Positions 1-8,091 of a stretch of DNA of 11,827 nt are shown in pieces. The stretch's first letter is position 1. Each line of letters begins with the position of its first letter. The stretch is from positions 3,275,088-3,286,914 of the forward strand of contig BCHH01000001.1 in assembly GCA_001599595.1 (NCBI GenBank), given 5' to 3'. Source of the stretch: Beverwykella pulmonaria (Eukaryota; Ascomycota; Dothideomycetes; Pleosporales; Melanommataceae). The notes beneath the pieces were generated by a model. The model saw nothing but the letters and a program-made list of their open reading frames with translations. It made no database searches and was not told the origin of the DNA. The translations under genes were made by a program, and so were the position numbers.

Positions 1-136
1 GAGGTATGTGGCCACCCAAGGTCTGTTGCCTCCCGAGGTATGTGGCCACCCAAGGTCTGTGGCCTCCCGAGGTATGTGGCCACCCAAGGTCTGTGGCCTC
101 CCGAGGTATGTGGCCACCCAAGGTCTGTGGCCTCTT
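1..136. repeat. 34-bp minisatellite, left array (4 visible units)
   Basis: Four head-to-tail 34-bp units start at 1, 35, 69 and 103. They read GAGGTATGTGGCCACCC followed by AAGGTCTGTGGCCTCCC, with small differences (TTGCC for TGGCC in the first unit; the last ends in CTCTT). The array is cut by the window edge. It is the reverse complement of the array at 7290-7561. Each unit is two diverged 17-bp halves. TCA, CCA, TGA and TGG survive here, so RIP has not touched it. Confidence 0.95.
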
Positions 137-248
137 TCATCTCGGAGGTTGGGAACCTTAGCCATATACGTGAAATGTGCTTAGTCACCCCGACCTGAGG
201 TTCCGAGGTTCACCAACCAAGTATTCCTGAGGTCTGTAGCCTCTTACA
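1..248. repeat. Left arm of long terminal inverted repeat
   Basis: Positions 104-248 align without gaps to the reverse complement of 7176 to about 7320. There are 12 differences over about 145 bp, all C in this arm against T in the other, or G against A. The arm ends 6 bp before the ATG at 255. This copy looks like the unmutated ancestor: it keeps TCA, CCA and TGA trinucleotides that the right arm has lost. Beyond 104 both arms run into the same 34-bp minisatellite in opposite orientation. Confidence 0.93.
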
Positions 249-254
249 ACAACT

Positions 255-1390
255 ATGGGCGGGGGACGCTCTAAACCCCTAACAACAACACAGACCTAGC
301 CACCCCTAAGCTTAGCACCTACAGGCTATGTAGGGGGCAAGGACACCTTAGGGGCACAAACCTTAACAGCAGAAAGCAAACCAACTAACAACTAGCTTGA
401 CTTCCTAGAACAAATAGTGTTACAGATGGTAAACAAAGAGGGAGGCAGCAACTGCTAACCTTAAGTTGTAGACCCTAAACACTTTAAAGGAGACTAGAGA
501 GACTATTAACACTTCTAGAAGGTTATAGAGTTTAAGATATCTAAGGACAGAGAAGTCCTTAGAAACATTACTAGGTACATTATAAGCTAACTGTTAGATT
601 AAGCAGCAAAGGTAGGGCTTTCTTACCTTGCACGCTACCTAAAATGCACTAAAAAAGAGTTTTGGGACTACCTTAACAGGAATTTCTACAACACCCTAGC
701 TAAGAAGGTGGCTTGCAACTGCCTCTTTACAATGTAATAAGGAAACTGCAAGTTACATAATTTTAATTTAGATTTTAACAACTGCGCAGTAGAGGCTAAC
801 AAGGATAACTAAGAAACTCTAAAAAACATCTACTAGCGCGCCCTAAGGGACAATTTAAGGTTGTTAATAATTACAGTTAAAGTTAACTAGAGTTGGGACC
901 TCCAACGCCTCTAGGACAGGGTTAACTTAATTAAGGAAAACATCCTCTGCAGCAAAATTTAGCAAGTTTAACTAGCTACTAGCACAGCCCCTCCTAAAGA
1001 GATAGATTAGGAATCTACCTAGGCAAGTCCTAGCTAATTTTCTGCTAATTAGCAGAAACAAGAAGGTTCTAAGCCTAACAGCAGCAAGAAGTAAGCAGCG
1101 TAGGTATCTAATAAAGAAATTAAGACCTACAAGCTTAGGGGAGCCTGTTTTTATTGTAGAAAAACAGGCTACTAAGCAAACTGTTGCAAGCTCCTTCTAG
1201 CTAAGAGACTAGCACAGGTGCACACAGCAAGGCTAGGAACCTTAGCAGATGCAGAAGAAGAGAACAATAATAACAAGGTTTCTAAGGAATTAGAAAACTA
1301 GGATCTCCTAGCAATAGTTGCTGTTAGGGGAGGGAAGTAGAGAAGGGTTTAAGAACAAGTTTCAACAGCTTCTAAAGGTTATAGCTAGAT
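255..1390 (+). pseudogene. gag (capsid and nucleocapsid) of the plus-strand Ty3/gypsy element, RIP-inactivated
   Basis: One reading frame runs from an ATG at 255 (beginning MGGGRSK) to about 1390 with many TAG/TAA stops that replace likely Gln and Trp. A capsid-like stretch lies at about 466-960: DPKHFKGD at the start, then LSYLARYLKC and FWDYLNRNFYNTLAKKVACN. A basic linker leads to a retroviral-type zinc knuckle at 1146-1187 with C-X2-C-X4-(H)-X4-C spacing; its His codon at 1170 reads TAC (Tyr), as expected from CAC to TAC. An Asp/Glu/Asn-rich tail follows. Gag would coat the RNA in the cytoplasmic particle. A second in-frame ATG is at 426, but the frame reads sensibly from 255. The end overlaps pol, which lies in the -1 frame; the exact gag end is unclear. 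No separate leader or primer-binding site fits between the repeat arm and this ATG. Confidence 0.85.
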
Positions 1391-4300
1391 TCAACACTAG
1401 TAACTGTACACTTACTTGTTAATAATATTAAGTTTGCATCTACTATGCTTAATACAGGGTGTCTAACCTTTAGGTTTGTGTCTAAAAGATTCTTAAAGAA
1501 AACCTATCTACAGCGCAAAAAGCTAGCAAACGCCTGTAAGGTAATAGGGATAGGTAGCGTTTGTATGTTGGTCCACAAAATAGCAGAATTTAAGGTTAAT
1601 ATTAAAGGGCACGTTAAAACTATAATAGCGTACGTTGCTCCTAATAATAAAGCTTACAATCTTATCTTAGGACTCCTATAGATAAAGAAAAACTAGGTAA
1701 CACTTACACTAGCAAAGAAGTCTATCTAGATTAGGAGTTTGCAAGTAAGGATCTAAGATTAAGAGGGAAGGAAACCTCTCCCTAAGCTAAGAGGGGTCTA
1801 AGCGTCTGCTTTCTTATTAATTAACTAACAGAACTAAAGATTAAAGAATAGGATAAAGGTTTTTTCTACCTTGCTAAGGGATATCTAGAAGGCCCTTAGC
1901 CTAAAACCTAAAGTAGACCCTTAGGAAATATTGCCTAAGGCCTTTAAGGACCTTTAGGAGACCTTTAGCTGCAAGCAAGTAGACTAGTTGCTGCCTTTTT
2001 ACAGAGCTAGAGTAGACTATTTAATCCTATTAATTAAAAAAGACAGCATAACACCTAAGATCCCCTACAGCCCCCTGTACAACATGTTAAGAGAAGAGCT
2101 TTTAGTCCTTAGAAAAGAACTTATAGAATACCTTAATAAGGGGTTTATACGCGTAAGTAAGTTAAGCACTACAGCACTAGTTCTATTTGCAAAGAAACCT
2201 AGCAGAGGGCTTTAGTTCTACGTAGACTATTACACCCTTAACGCCCTCTCTAAGAAGGACTAATACCCACTGCCTTTAATTAGTAAGACTCTGCAACTAC
2301 TAGCTAAAGCAAAATAGTTTACTAAGCTTAACATAATTTAAGCGTTTTACAGGCTAAGAATTGCTAAGGGTAAAGAGTAGAAAATAGTGTTCTAAACTAG
2401 ATTTAGGCTCTATAAGTAGCTTGTAGTGCCTTTTGGCCTTGCAAACGCGCCTAGTACCTTCTAGAGGTACATAAATTAGACCCTGCGCAAGCATCTAGAC
2501 AACTTCTGCTTAGCCTACATAGACAACATCCTTATCTTCTTAAGCAGGAGCTAGAAGGATTACAAGGAGAAGGTTAGAATTGTAATCTAAAAGCTAGGAG
2601 CAGCTAGCTTACACCTTAACATTAAGAAGTCTAAGTTCTGTGTAAAGAAGACTAAGTACTTAGGATTTATAGTTAAAGTAGACAAGGGCGTTAGTATAGA
2701 CCTAGAGAAGGTCTAAGCTATAAGGGAGTAGCAGGTACTAACATCTGTTAAAGGCGTCTAGAGCTTTATTAGCTTTGCCAACTTCTATAGAAGGTTTATT
2801 AAGGACTTCTCTAGAATTGCAGCTCTACTTACTAAGCTTACAGGGAAAGGCATAGAGTTTTATTAGGGCCAAGAACAACAAAGCGCCTTTAAGTTCCTTA
2901 AAAATGTGTTCTGTACTAAGCTAGTCCTAGCCTACTTTAACCTAGAGTAGGAATCTGTCCTTAAGGCAGACGCTTTAGGATAGTCTACAGGGGGATGCTT
3001 CTCCTAGTATAACAAACAAGGGGTGCTAAGGCTAGTAGCCTACTTCTCAGCTAAAAACTCCCCCACTAAGTGCAACTACGCTATCTATAACAAGGAAATG
3101 TTAGCTATAATTAAGTATGTTAAGGAATAGGACTACATGTGTCATGCTGTAGACTACCTTATAGTATACACTAACTACAAGAACCTTACATACTTCGCCT
3201 AACGCTAGAAGTTAGACAAGAGGTATGTAAGGTGGGCTAACATCTTAAGTAAGATTAACATAACCTTTGTATACTAACTAGGCACAGTTAACTCTTAGGC
3301 TAATACCCTTTTGCAACAAGAACAAGACTTGCCTAAAGATATAGACAACGCTAGGCTAAAGTCCTGTAACTTTAGTCTACTTAAGAAACAAACTAGGGAA
3401 GATAGTACCAAAGTCTTTTCCCCCTAGAAACCTACAGCCACTAACAAAGGACCTATAGAGGGGGACCCCCCCTAGGAGCTAGGTCAAGGAACAGACTTAC
3501 CTTTACACACCTACCCTGTACAGACTTAGCAATTAACACGCAAAGCTTACTAAGGCGCGCCTACCCCCCTAATACTACTAGGGACCCTACTACCTAGAGA
3601 TAGACAAGCTAGCAGAACTAACAAAGAGAACCTTAAAGGAGAGGAGGCAACCCCTATAGTACACAAAAGGAACAGGCGCTGCGCTAAGGCAGAGGAGCGC
3701 AGCCCCACCCCCTCTAATAATTCCCTAGGCCGCTTGCGTAAGGCTACTAACAGTTTAGGTCCCTAGACTGCTAACCTTAGGAGCTAGAATGCTGCCCCTC
3801 TAGACTAAGGACTAGGAACTAATAGCACGCTAGCAGGCAGTACAGCTAACCTAACTCCTAGTCCCCCTATGTTAAGACTAAAGGAACTAGACTTTACTAC
3901 TATGTAGCATAAGGCAGAAACCTCAAAACGTGATAAACAGTACTAGTCTATTAAAGAAGCTGTAATAAACTAAGCCTAGAGGTTTAAACCTTGTTAGAAA
4001 TTGACTGCTAGCATAGGGGAATACTCTATTAACCCCTAAGGGAAACTTTGTTACTAGGACAGAAGATAGGTCCCAAACTCTAAACCTTTAAGAACAAGCC
4101 TAGTAGCTATAGCCTACAGCTCCCTAGCCTCTAGCTATTTAGGCAGGGAAAACACATACAAGATCCTTACTAGAGACTACTTCTTCCTAGGGATGTCAAA
4201 CTACATGCGCTAATACATTAAGAACTGCAACATGTGCAGTCACACAAAACCCTAGAGGGAGGCAAAGAGAGGACTGTTAAAACCTCTACTATTGCCTAAG

Positions 4301-5375
4301 CAAGCATAGAAAGATATTACTATAGACTTTATTACTAAGCTACTAGAGAGTAAGGGATGCACTAATATTATAGTAATTGTAGACTAACTTAGCAAGGATG
4401 TAAAATTTGTAGGACTGCTAAACCTTAAAGTAGAAACAGTAGTTAAAGCCTTTATGTAATACTAGGTTGCAGACTATTTCCTCCTAGACTTAATAACCTT
4501 AGACTAGGGAGGACAGTTTGTAAGCAAGTTCTAGACCTGCCTTTGCAAGCTTACAAGCATTAATTAGAAGCTATCTATAGCCAAACACCCTAAGATAGAC
4601 AGCTAAACAGAGTAAATAAACTTAGTTCTAGAGGAATACCTTAGGGCATACTACAATTAGCAGCAAGATAATTAGATAAGGTAGTTGCCCTTAGCCCAAA
4701 TTACTATTAAGGGGCGGGACGCCACCTCTACAGGTGTTAGCCTGTTTTTCTTGTCTTATAGCTAGAATGTAGAACCTATACAGTTACTACCTACTAAAGA
4801 GGTACGCACAGCGTAGGGCGCCTTAAACTAGGCAAAGGCTGCAGAGGCTATAGTAAATAAATTCTGCAAGGTTTTTAAGTTTGCATAGGCTAAACTAGCC
4901 CTAGCCTAACAGAAACAGGAATACTAGGTAAATAAGCAGAGGAAGGACGCTCCTATCCTAAGGGAAGGTAATAAAGTTTAGCTTAAATACAGTAACTACT
5001 TGAGGAATTTGAGGCCTAGCAAGAAGCTTAACTAGAAAAATAGGAAGTTTACAGTTAAAGAGGTAGCAAACTCCTATGTTGTAGAGCTAAACATGCCGCC
5101 TAGCATGCACCTAAGGTTCCACGTAGACTAGCTCAAACTGTCTCCTAACAATCCACTCCCTAGCTAGATAACTAACAACTCTTAACCTCCTGCAATAATT
5201 ACTAAAGAGGGCAAGGAGGAGTATAGTGTAGTAGATATCTGTAAAGAACGCTAGTCACGCAACAGCAAGAGGGTTAAATACCTTGTGTAATAGGAGAATT
5301 ACACTAAACAAACATAGGAACTACAAGAAAACTTTAATTAAGCAGCAGCACTAGACAGGTAGGAAGAGTTTACCT
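1391..5375 (+). pseudogene. pol of the plus-strand Ty3/gypsy element: protease-RT-RNase H-integrase-chromodomain, RIP-inactivated
   Basis: The frame is kept throughout, -1 relative to gag. The aspartic protease lies at about 1391-1735, with its D-T-G site now N-T-G (Asn codon 1451) and ILGL near 1670. Reverse transcriptase is at about 2050-2680: FTKLN carries Asn at 2330 where Asp is expected, PFGLANAPSTF follows, and the catalytic box reads YIDN (2516-2527) instead of YIDD. RNase H is at about 2935-3330, with ADALG Asp at 2969, KEMLAI Glu at 3095, and YTNYKNLTYF with Asn at 3173 for Asp. A Pro/Ser/Thr-rich linker of about 250 codons follows. The integrase zinc motif has lost both His (Tyr) but keeps C-X2-C (4226, 4235). 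The integrase core keeps Asp 4325, Asp 4502 and Glu 4610 with D-X35-E spacing. The chromodomain is at 5216-5372. Dozens of TAG/TAA codons stand where Trp and Gln are expected. Short open stretches at 1445-1681 (protease) and 1988-2215 (RT start) are fragments of this frame, not genes. Confidence 0.93.
5216..5372 (+). other. Chromodomain at the integrase C-terminus (plus-strand element)
   Basis: In the pol frame the sequence begins EEYSVVDICKER, continues KRVKYLV with two stops where Gln and Trp are expected, then ENYTKQT, and ends ENFN-AAALD-EEF. This is the usual pattern of chromodomains at the end of chromovirus integrases (EEYEVEEI, then YLVKWKGY, then TWEPEENL). Such domains are known to steer integration to chromatin marked by histone H3K9 methylation, which would fit a repeat-dense location. 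The assignment rests on residue pattern only; several core aromatic positions are now stops or Asn. Confidence 0.8.
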
Positions 5376-7180
5376 AGTCTTATTAGAATAAGCAAGGAAG
5401 ATTACTACCAAACTTCCACTGCTATATACCCCAAATCTCCTTCTACTAAAATTAAGAAGGGGGTTCTAGATTAGTATAAACAGCAGCTGTTAAAGAAACC
5501 TACTAAAATAGGGAGGCTGCTAAGCAGCTACACAGAACACATAGTAAAGAAAACGCTAATACATTAAGCGCAGCAGCCTAGAACCCACTAACTATAAGAA
5601 CTATTAATATTACTAACCTTACCACACTCACCACCTACAAGATTATTAGCAAAAGCTCTAGACAAGGCAAAGAATTACAACCTACCTACAAAACTATGCT
5701 CCTTACAAGTAACAAAGCAGGCGCGCATGGCATTAGCAAGAGCGTTAGCAAACAACTTAGGGAGACTGCAAACTTTAGCGCGCAGTAACTAAACCTTAGA
5801 CACAAGCACCTATATAATGTTAGTTTAAGAAAATCTAAAGCAAAAGAAGGATAGCTAAGAACTTACAGGGAGGGGAGCATAAAGCTGTTTAAGCTTAGCT
5901 ACAATACTACTAAGAGAAGGCGTGAAGGCTGCCTAGACAACACAACTAAGCTTAGGAAGGTTAGGAACACTAAACTTCTAGCCACTAGTCTTCTAGGCGT
6001 TATTATCCTTAACTATAAAGTTAATCCTCTCTAGCAGCTTGTAAACCTTAAGGGGGTAGCTAGCCTTCTGCAGCAGACTAGCAGTGTTAGTATATATGTA
6101 GTACTAGCCTACGCAGAGATTAGCGTACTTAAGGCGGAGAGCGGCGTTATCTAATAGAATAAAGAAGTAAAGCTGTAACAAGATTAGGAGCTACACTAAG
6201 AAGCTAAGGAACAAAACTAGACTTACAGGACTAGAACACTTATCCTGCCTGCTGCTACTCTAACAGTTAGCACAAGGGCAATACTTAAAGTTAGGTAGAA
6301 CAGACTACTTAACAGAACAAGAAGCACAGTACTTGCACTTGTAGGGCAAATCTATATAGTAGCAGCAGTTCCTTAAGATACTGTTGGTGATTTAAACCTG
6401 CTTGTGCTCCTTAAGCTTAGTAAGAGAATTAGAATTAAGACCCTAATCCTTAAGCGTCTACATAAATTAGCCAAGGAAAGCTATAGAACAATTTAAGTAC
6501 CTACTAAGCAAGCAGACTTAAGCTTGTCTTTATTAACAGCAGAAGCAAACTTGGCCTTAACTTTGCAGCTAATCCTTTAGGGTAAGCCTTAAAGCAAGCC
6601 CTTAAAATAATTAACGCGCTACAGCTTAGGTGTGCCAGGCTAGAGCTCTAAAGAGGCCTTACGCTTACTAGTTATAGTAACTAAGGTGTACAAGCAAGAA
6701 AGAATGTCTAAAAGAAAGAGTTAAGGTGCTTAAAGCTCTAAAGGGGAAGGGTTGGCATAGAAAGAGAGCAAGGAAAAGGAGCTTAACAACAAGGGACTGT
6801 TATTTGCGTTAGAACCTTCTAGCGCAGGAGCAACTAATTATAACATCTAAAGCTTAGAGCCTTAGGTAAAAGCAGGAGCGCAGGTTTCTAGGTAAACAAA
6901 CAACAACAAAGTAAAAGCAGCGCCAAACCTAGCTAGAAACTCTAAGTCACAATGCTAAGCAATAGAACCTTAGGATAGAGCTGCAGCACAACACTAAGCC
7001 TCAAAAGTATAAGCAAGCGTAGATATTTAAGGATTTAATAAGGTTTTTTAGCTGCTGCTTAGGGATACCTTAGAATGCGCGCAGAGCGGGCGATACTACA
7101 ACTCTTGTTGCAAACATTAGCACCTAAGCCCCTAGTTTAAGCCTGTTAACCCCACTTTAGGAGAGCAGGAGGGTATGTAA
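5376..7180 (+). pseudogene. Coding-like stretch of about 600 codons after the chromodomain, function unknown
   Basis: The pol frame continues past the chromodomain to a TAA at 7178-7180, just inside the right repeat arm. In-frame stops number roughly 5 per 100 codons, about the density inside pol. In the last part, from an ATG at 6704 (MSKRKS), about 14 TAA/TAG stops each read plausibly as a former CAA or CAG, giving a Gln-, Ser- and Lys-rich polypeptide with ECAQSG and YYNSCCKH near the end. I recognise no domain. It could be a C-terminal extension of pol, one or two separate ORFs, or partly noncoding. Another plus frame (about 6480-6800) and a minus frame (about 6200 down to 5400) are also fairly open, so the coding frame is not certain, especially between 5400 and 6700. 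Most Ty3/gypsy elements end coding soon after the chromodomain, so this length is unusual. Confidence 0.4.
7159..7173 (+). promoter_or_regulatory. Candidate polypurine tract of the plus-strand element
   Basis: The run AGGAGAGCAGGAGGG ends two bases before TGTAAGAGG, the inner edge of the right terminal repeat. LTR retroelements prime plus-strand DNA synthesis from such a tract directly before the 3' LTR, which starts with TG. This supports reading the right repeat as a 3' LTR even though the left copy is inverted. It lies inside the preceding coding-like frame, which is common for polypurine tracts. Confidence 0.55.
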
Positions 7181-7561
7181 GAGGCTACAGACCTTAGGAA
7201 TACTTAGTTAGTAAACCTCAGAACCTTAGGTTAGGGTAACTAAGCACATTTCACGTATATAGCTAAGGTTCCCAACCTCCAAGATAAAAGAGGCCACAGA
7301 CCTTGGGTGGCCACATACCTTAGGAGGCNACAGACCTTGGGTGGCCACATACCTCAGGAGGCAACAGACCTTNGGTNGCCACATACCTCAGGAGGCAACA
7401 GACCTTGGGTGGCCACATACCTNAGGAGGCAACAGACCTTGGGTGGCCACATACCTCAGGAGGCAACAGACCTTGGGTGGCCACATACCTCAGGAGGCCA
7501 CAGACCTCGGGAGGCCACAGACCTCGGGAGGCCACAGACCTCGGGAGGCCACAGACCTCGG
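7176..7561. repeat. Right arm of long terminal inverted repeat (RIP-mutated inner part)
   Basis: From 7176 inward-to-outward this arm is the reverse complement of 248 down to 104, with 12 transitions that all fit C-to-T mutation of this copy. Mutation is confined to the inner part (7176 to about 7289); the minisatellite outside it retains GGTGGCCACA and CCACAG. The arm starts with TG and follows a purine tract, as a 3' LTR would. The last stop of the upstream frame (7178) lies inside it. Confidence 0.93.
7290..7561. repeat. Minisatellite, right array: six 34-bp units then four 17-bp units
   Basis: Units of 34 bp start at 7290, 7324, 7358, 7392, 7426 and 7460. From 7494 the period halves to 17 bp (7494, 7511, 7528, 7545), each unit GAGGCCACAGACCTCGG. 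The 34-bp unit is two 17-bp halves, one close to GGAGGCAACAGACCTTG and one close to GGTGGCCACATACCTCA. The array therefore looks like an ancestral 17-mer that diverged into a dimer, which was then amplified. Undetermined bases stand at 7329, 7373, 7377 and 7423, probably because reads from different units were collapsed in assembly. Open frames across the array are by-products of a repeat free of stops. Confidence 0.95.
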
Positions 7562-7564
7562 AAC

Positions 7565-7624
7565 ATCTGATCGGGGTGACTAAGCACATTCCATGTATAT
7601 AGCTGAGGTTCCAAACCTCCGAGA
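7565..7624. repeat. Second, unmutated direct copy of the repeat-arm core
   Basis: The stretch containing TCGGGGTGACTAAGCACATT, then ATGTATATAGCTGAGGTTCC and AACCTCCGAG, repeats the arm core at about 7217-7284 in the same orientation. The minisatellite sits between the two copies. This outer copy keeps GGTGACTAAG, as the unmutated left arm does, where the inner copy has GGTAACTAAG. It also differs by small substitutions that are not RIP-like, so it is an older or divergent family member. Similarity stops at about 7624. Confidence 0.85.
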
Positions 7625-7926
7625 CTCTGCATCGAATTCATAAGTATTCTTTTGGCACTACATTGGCTCCTCGAGCACCTGGCCCCTTACATAAGAGGCT
7701 TATATTTCTCAAGGTGAAAGAGGAGTTATTTTGTTGTTGTTAGGGGCAACTACTGTTTTTTACTAGTATATCAACAATCCTACCTTCCTATTTTCTTCTC
7801 TTGCTTGACTTATTATACATTTCTCTTGCGTACGTATTGTTTTGTCCGTTTTCTATTGTTGTTGGTTTAGTATTGTTGACCTGTATCACAGCTTCACAAA
7901 CACACACACATACACACCACGCAAAC
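7625..7926 (+). other. Lightly mutated spacer, possible promoter and leader of the downstream gene
   Basis: No gene is seen. TGG, TGA, TCA and CCA occur at ordinary frequency here. At 7663 the sequence TTGGCTCCTCGAGCACC could be a primer-binding site if an LTR ended at CTACA (7662). At about 7780-7830 pyrimidine-rich runs such as CCTTCCTATTTTCTTCTC resemble fungal promoter tracts, with TTATTATACAT at about 7810. A CA-rich microsatellite-like stretch (about 7896-7920) leads to CAAACATGCC, a reasonable fungal start context. These signals are weak individually. Confidence 0.4.
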
Positions 7927-8091
7927 ATGCCGCTCCGCGCGCCCCCTAGTGCTTCTGCCTTGGCCTTTTAGGTTATTTGCCTTTAGTCCTGCTGTGCGTT
8001 CGCGCGTGGCACAGCCGTACAATACAGTTTTGGGCGTGTGAGCTTAAAGAAGTGCTAGTACTGCGTTTCTAAGAATAAGAAATGTCACCCT

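Larger units (their letters stand above)
1..7662 (+). mobile_element. RIP-degenerated Ty3/gypsy chromovirus-type retroelement bounded by inverted repeats
   Basis: The interior carries the usual Ty3/gypsy order of gag, protease, reverse transcriptase, RNase H, integrase and chromodomain on the plus strand, with an extra coding-like stretch behind it. The ends are unusual. The left end (1-248) and the right end (from 7176) are inverted copies of each other, whereas LTRs should be direct copies. The outer left limit lies outside the window. The outer right limit is uncertain: 7561 if the minisatellite is the edge, 7624 if the second core copy is included, or 7662 if the right copy is an LTR running from TGTAAG to CTACA. 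Target-site duplications cannot be checked. Every coding region is interrupted by many TAG and TAA codons from C-to-T mutation on both strands, so the copy is dead. Confidence 0.8.

Noticed and set aside
1445..1681. Stand-alone small protein of 78 residues
   Set aside because: It is the protease part of the pol frame between two mutation-made stops. The sequence around LNTG and ILGL continues sensibly on both sides.
1988..2215. Stand-alone small protein of 75 residues
   Set aside because: It is the N-terminal part of the reverse transcriptase domain within the same pol frame (SPLYNMLREEL, KGFIRVSK).
5400..6200. Minus-strand gene opposite the region after the chromodomain
   Set aside because: A minus frame is moderately open, but it has several stops, no recognisable motif, and the plus frame is at least as coherent and continuous with pol. 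Not decidable by eye.
255..7180. Reassigned genetic code in which TAA and TAG mean Gln or Trp
   Set aside because: Stops replace both Trp and Gln, and His-to-Tyr and Asp-to-Asn changes occur alongside. Paired repeat arms show direct C-to-T change. Point mutation explains everything.
7290..7493. CRISPR array (regular direct repeats)
   Set aside because: Units abut with no unique spacers, and the surrounding sequence is eukaryotic retroelement.
1..7561. DIRS-type retroelement, because of inverted termini
   Set aside because: The coding region has a protease and a DDE integrase with D-X35-E spacing and a chromodomain. No tyrosine-recombinase motif was noticed.
7307..7641. Open frames on both strands across the right minisatellite
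   Set aside because: They arise because the 17/34-bp unit has no stops in several frames. The peptides are simple repeats, contain undetermined residues and overlap each other on both strands.
7894..7920. CA-dinucleotide microsatellite as a separate feature
   Set aside because: It is short and interrupted, and it fits better as the CA-rich leader before the ATG at 7927.
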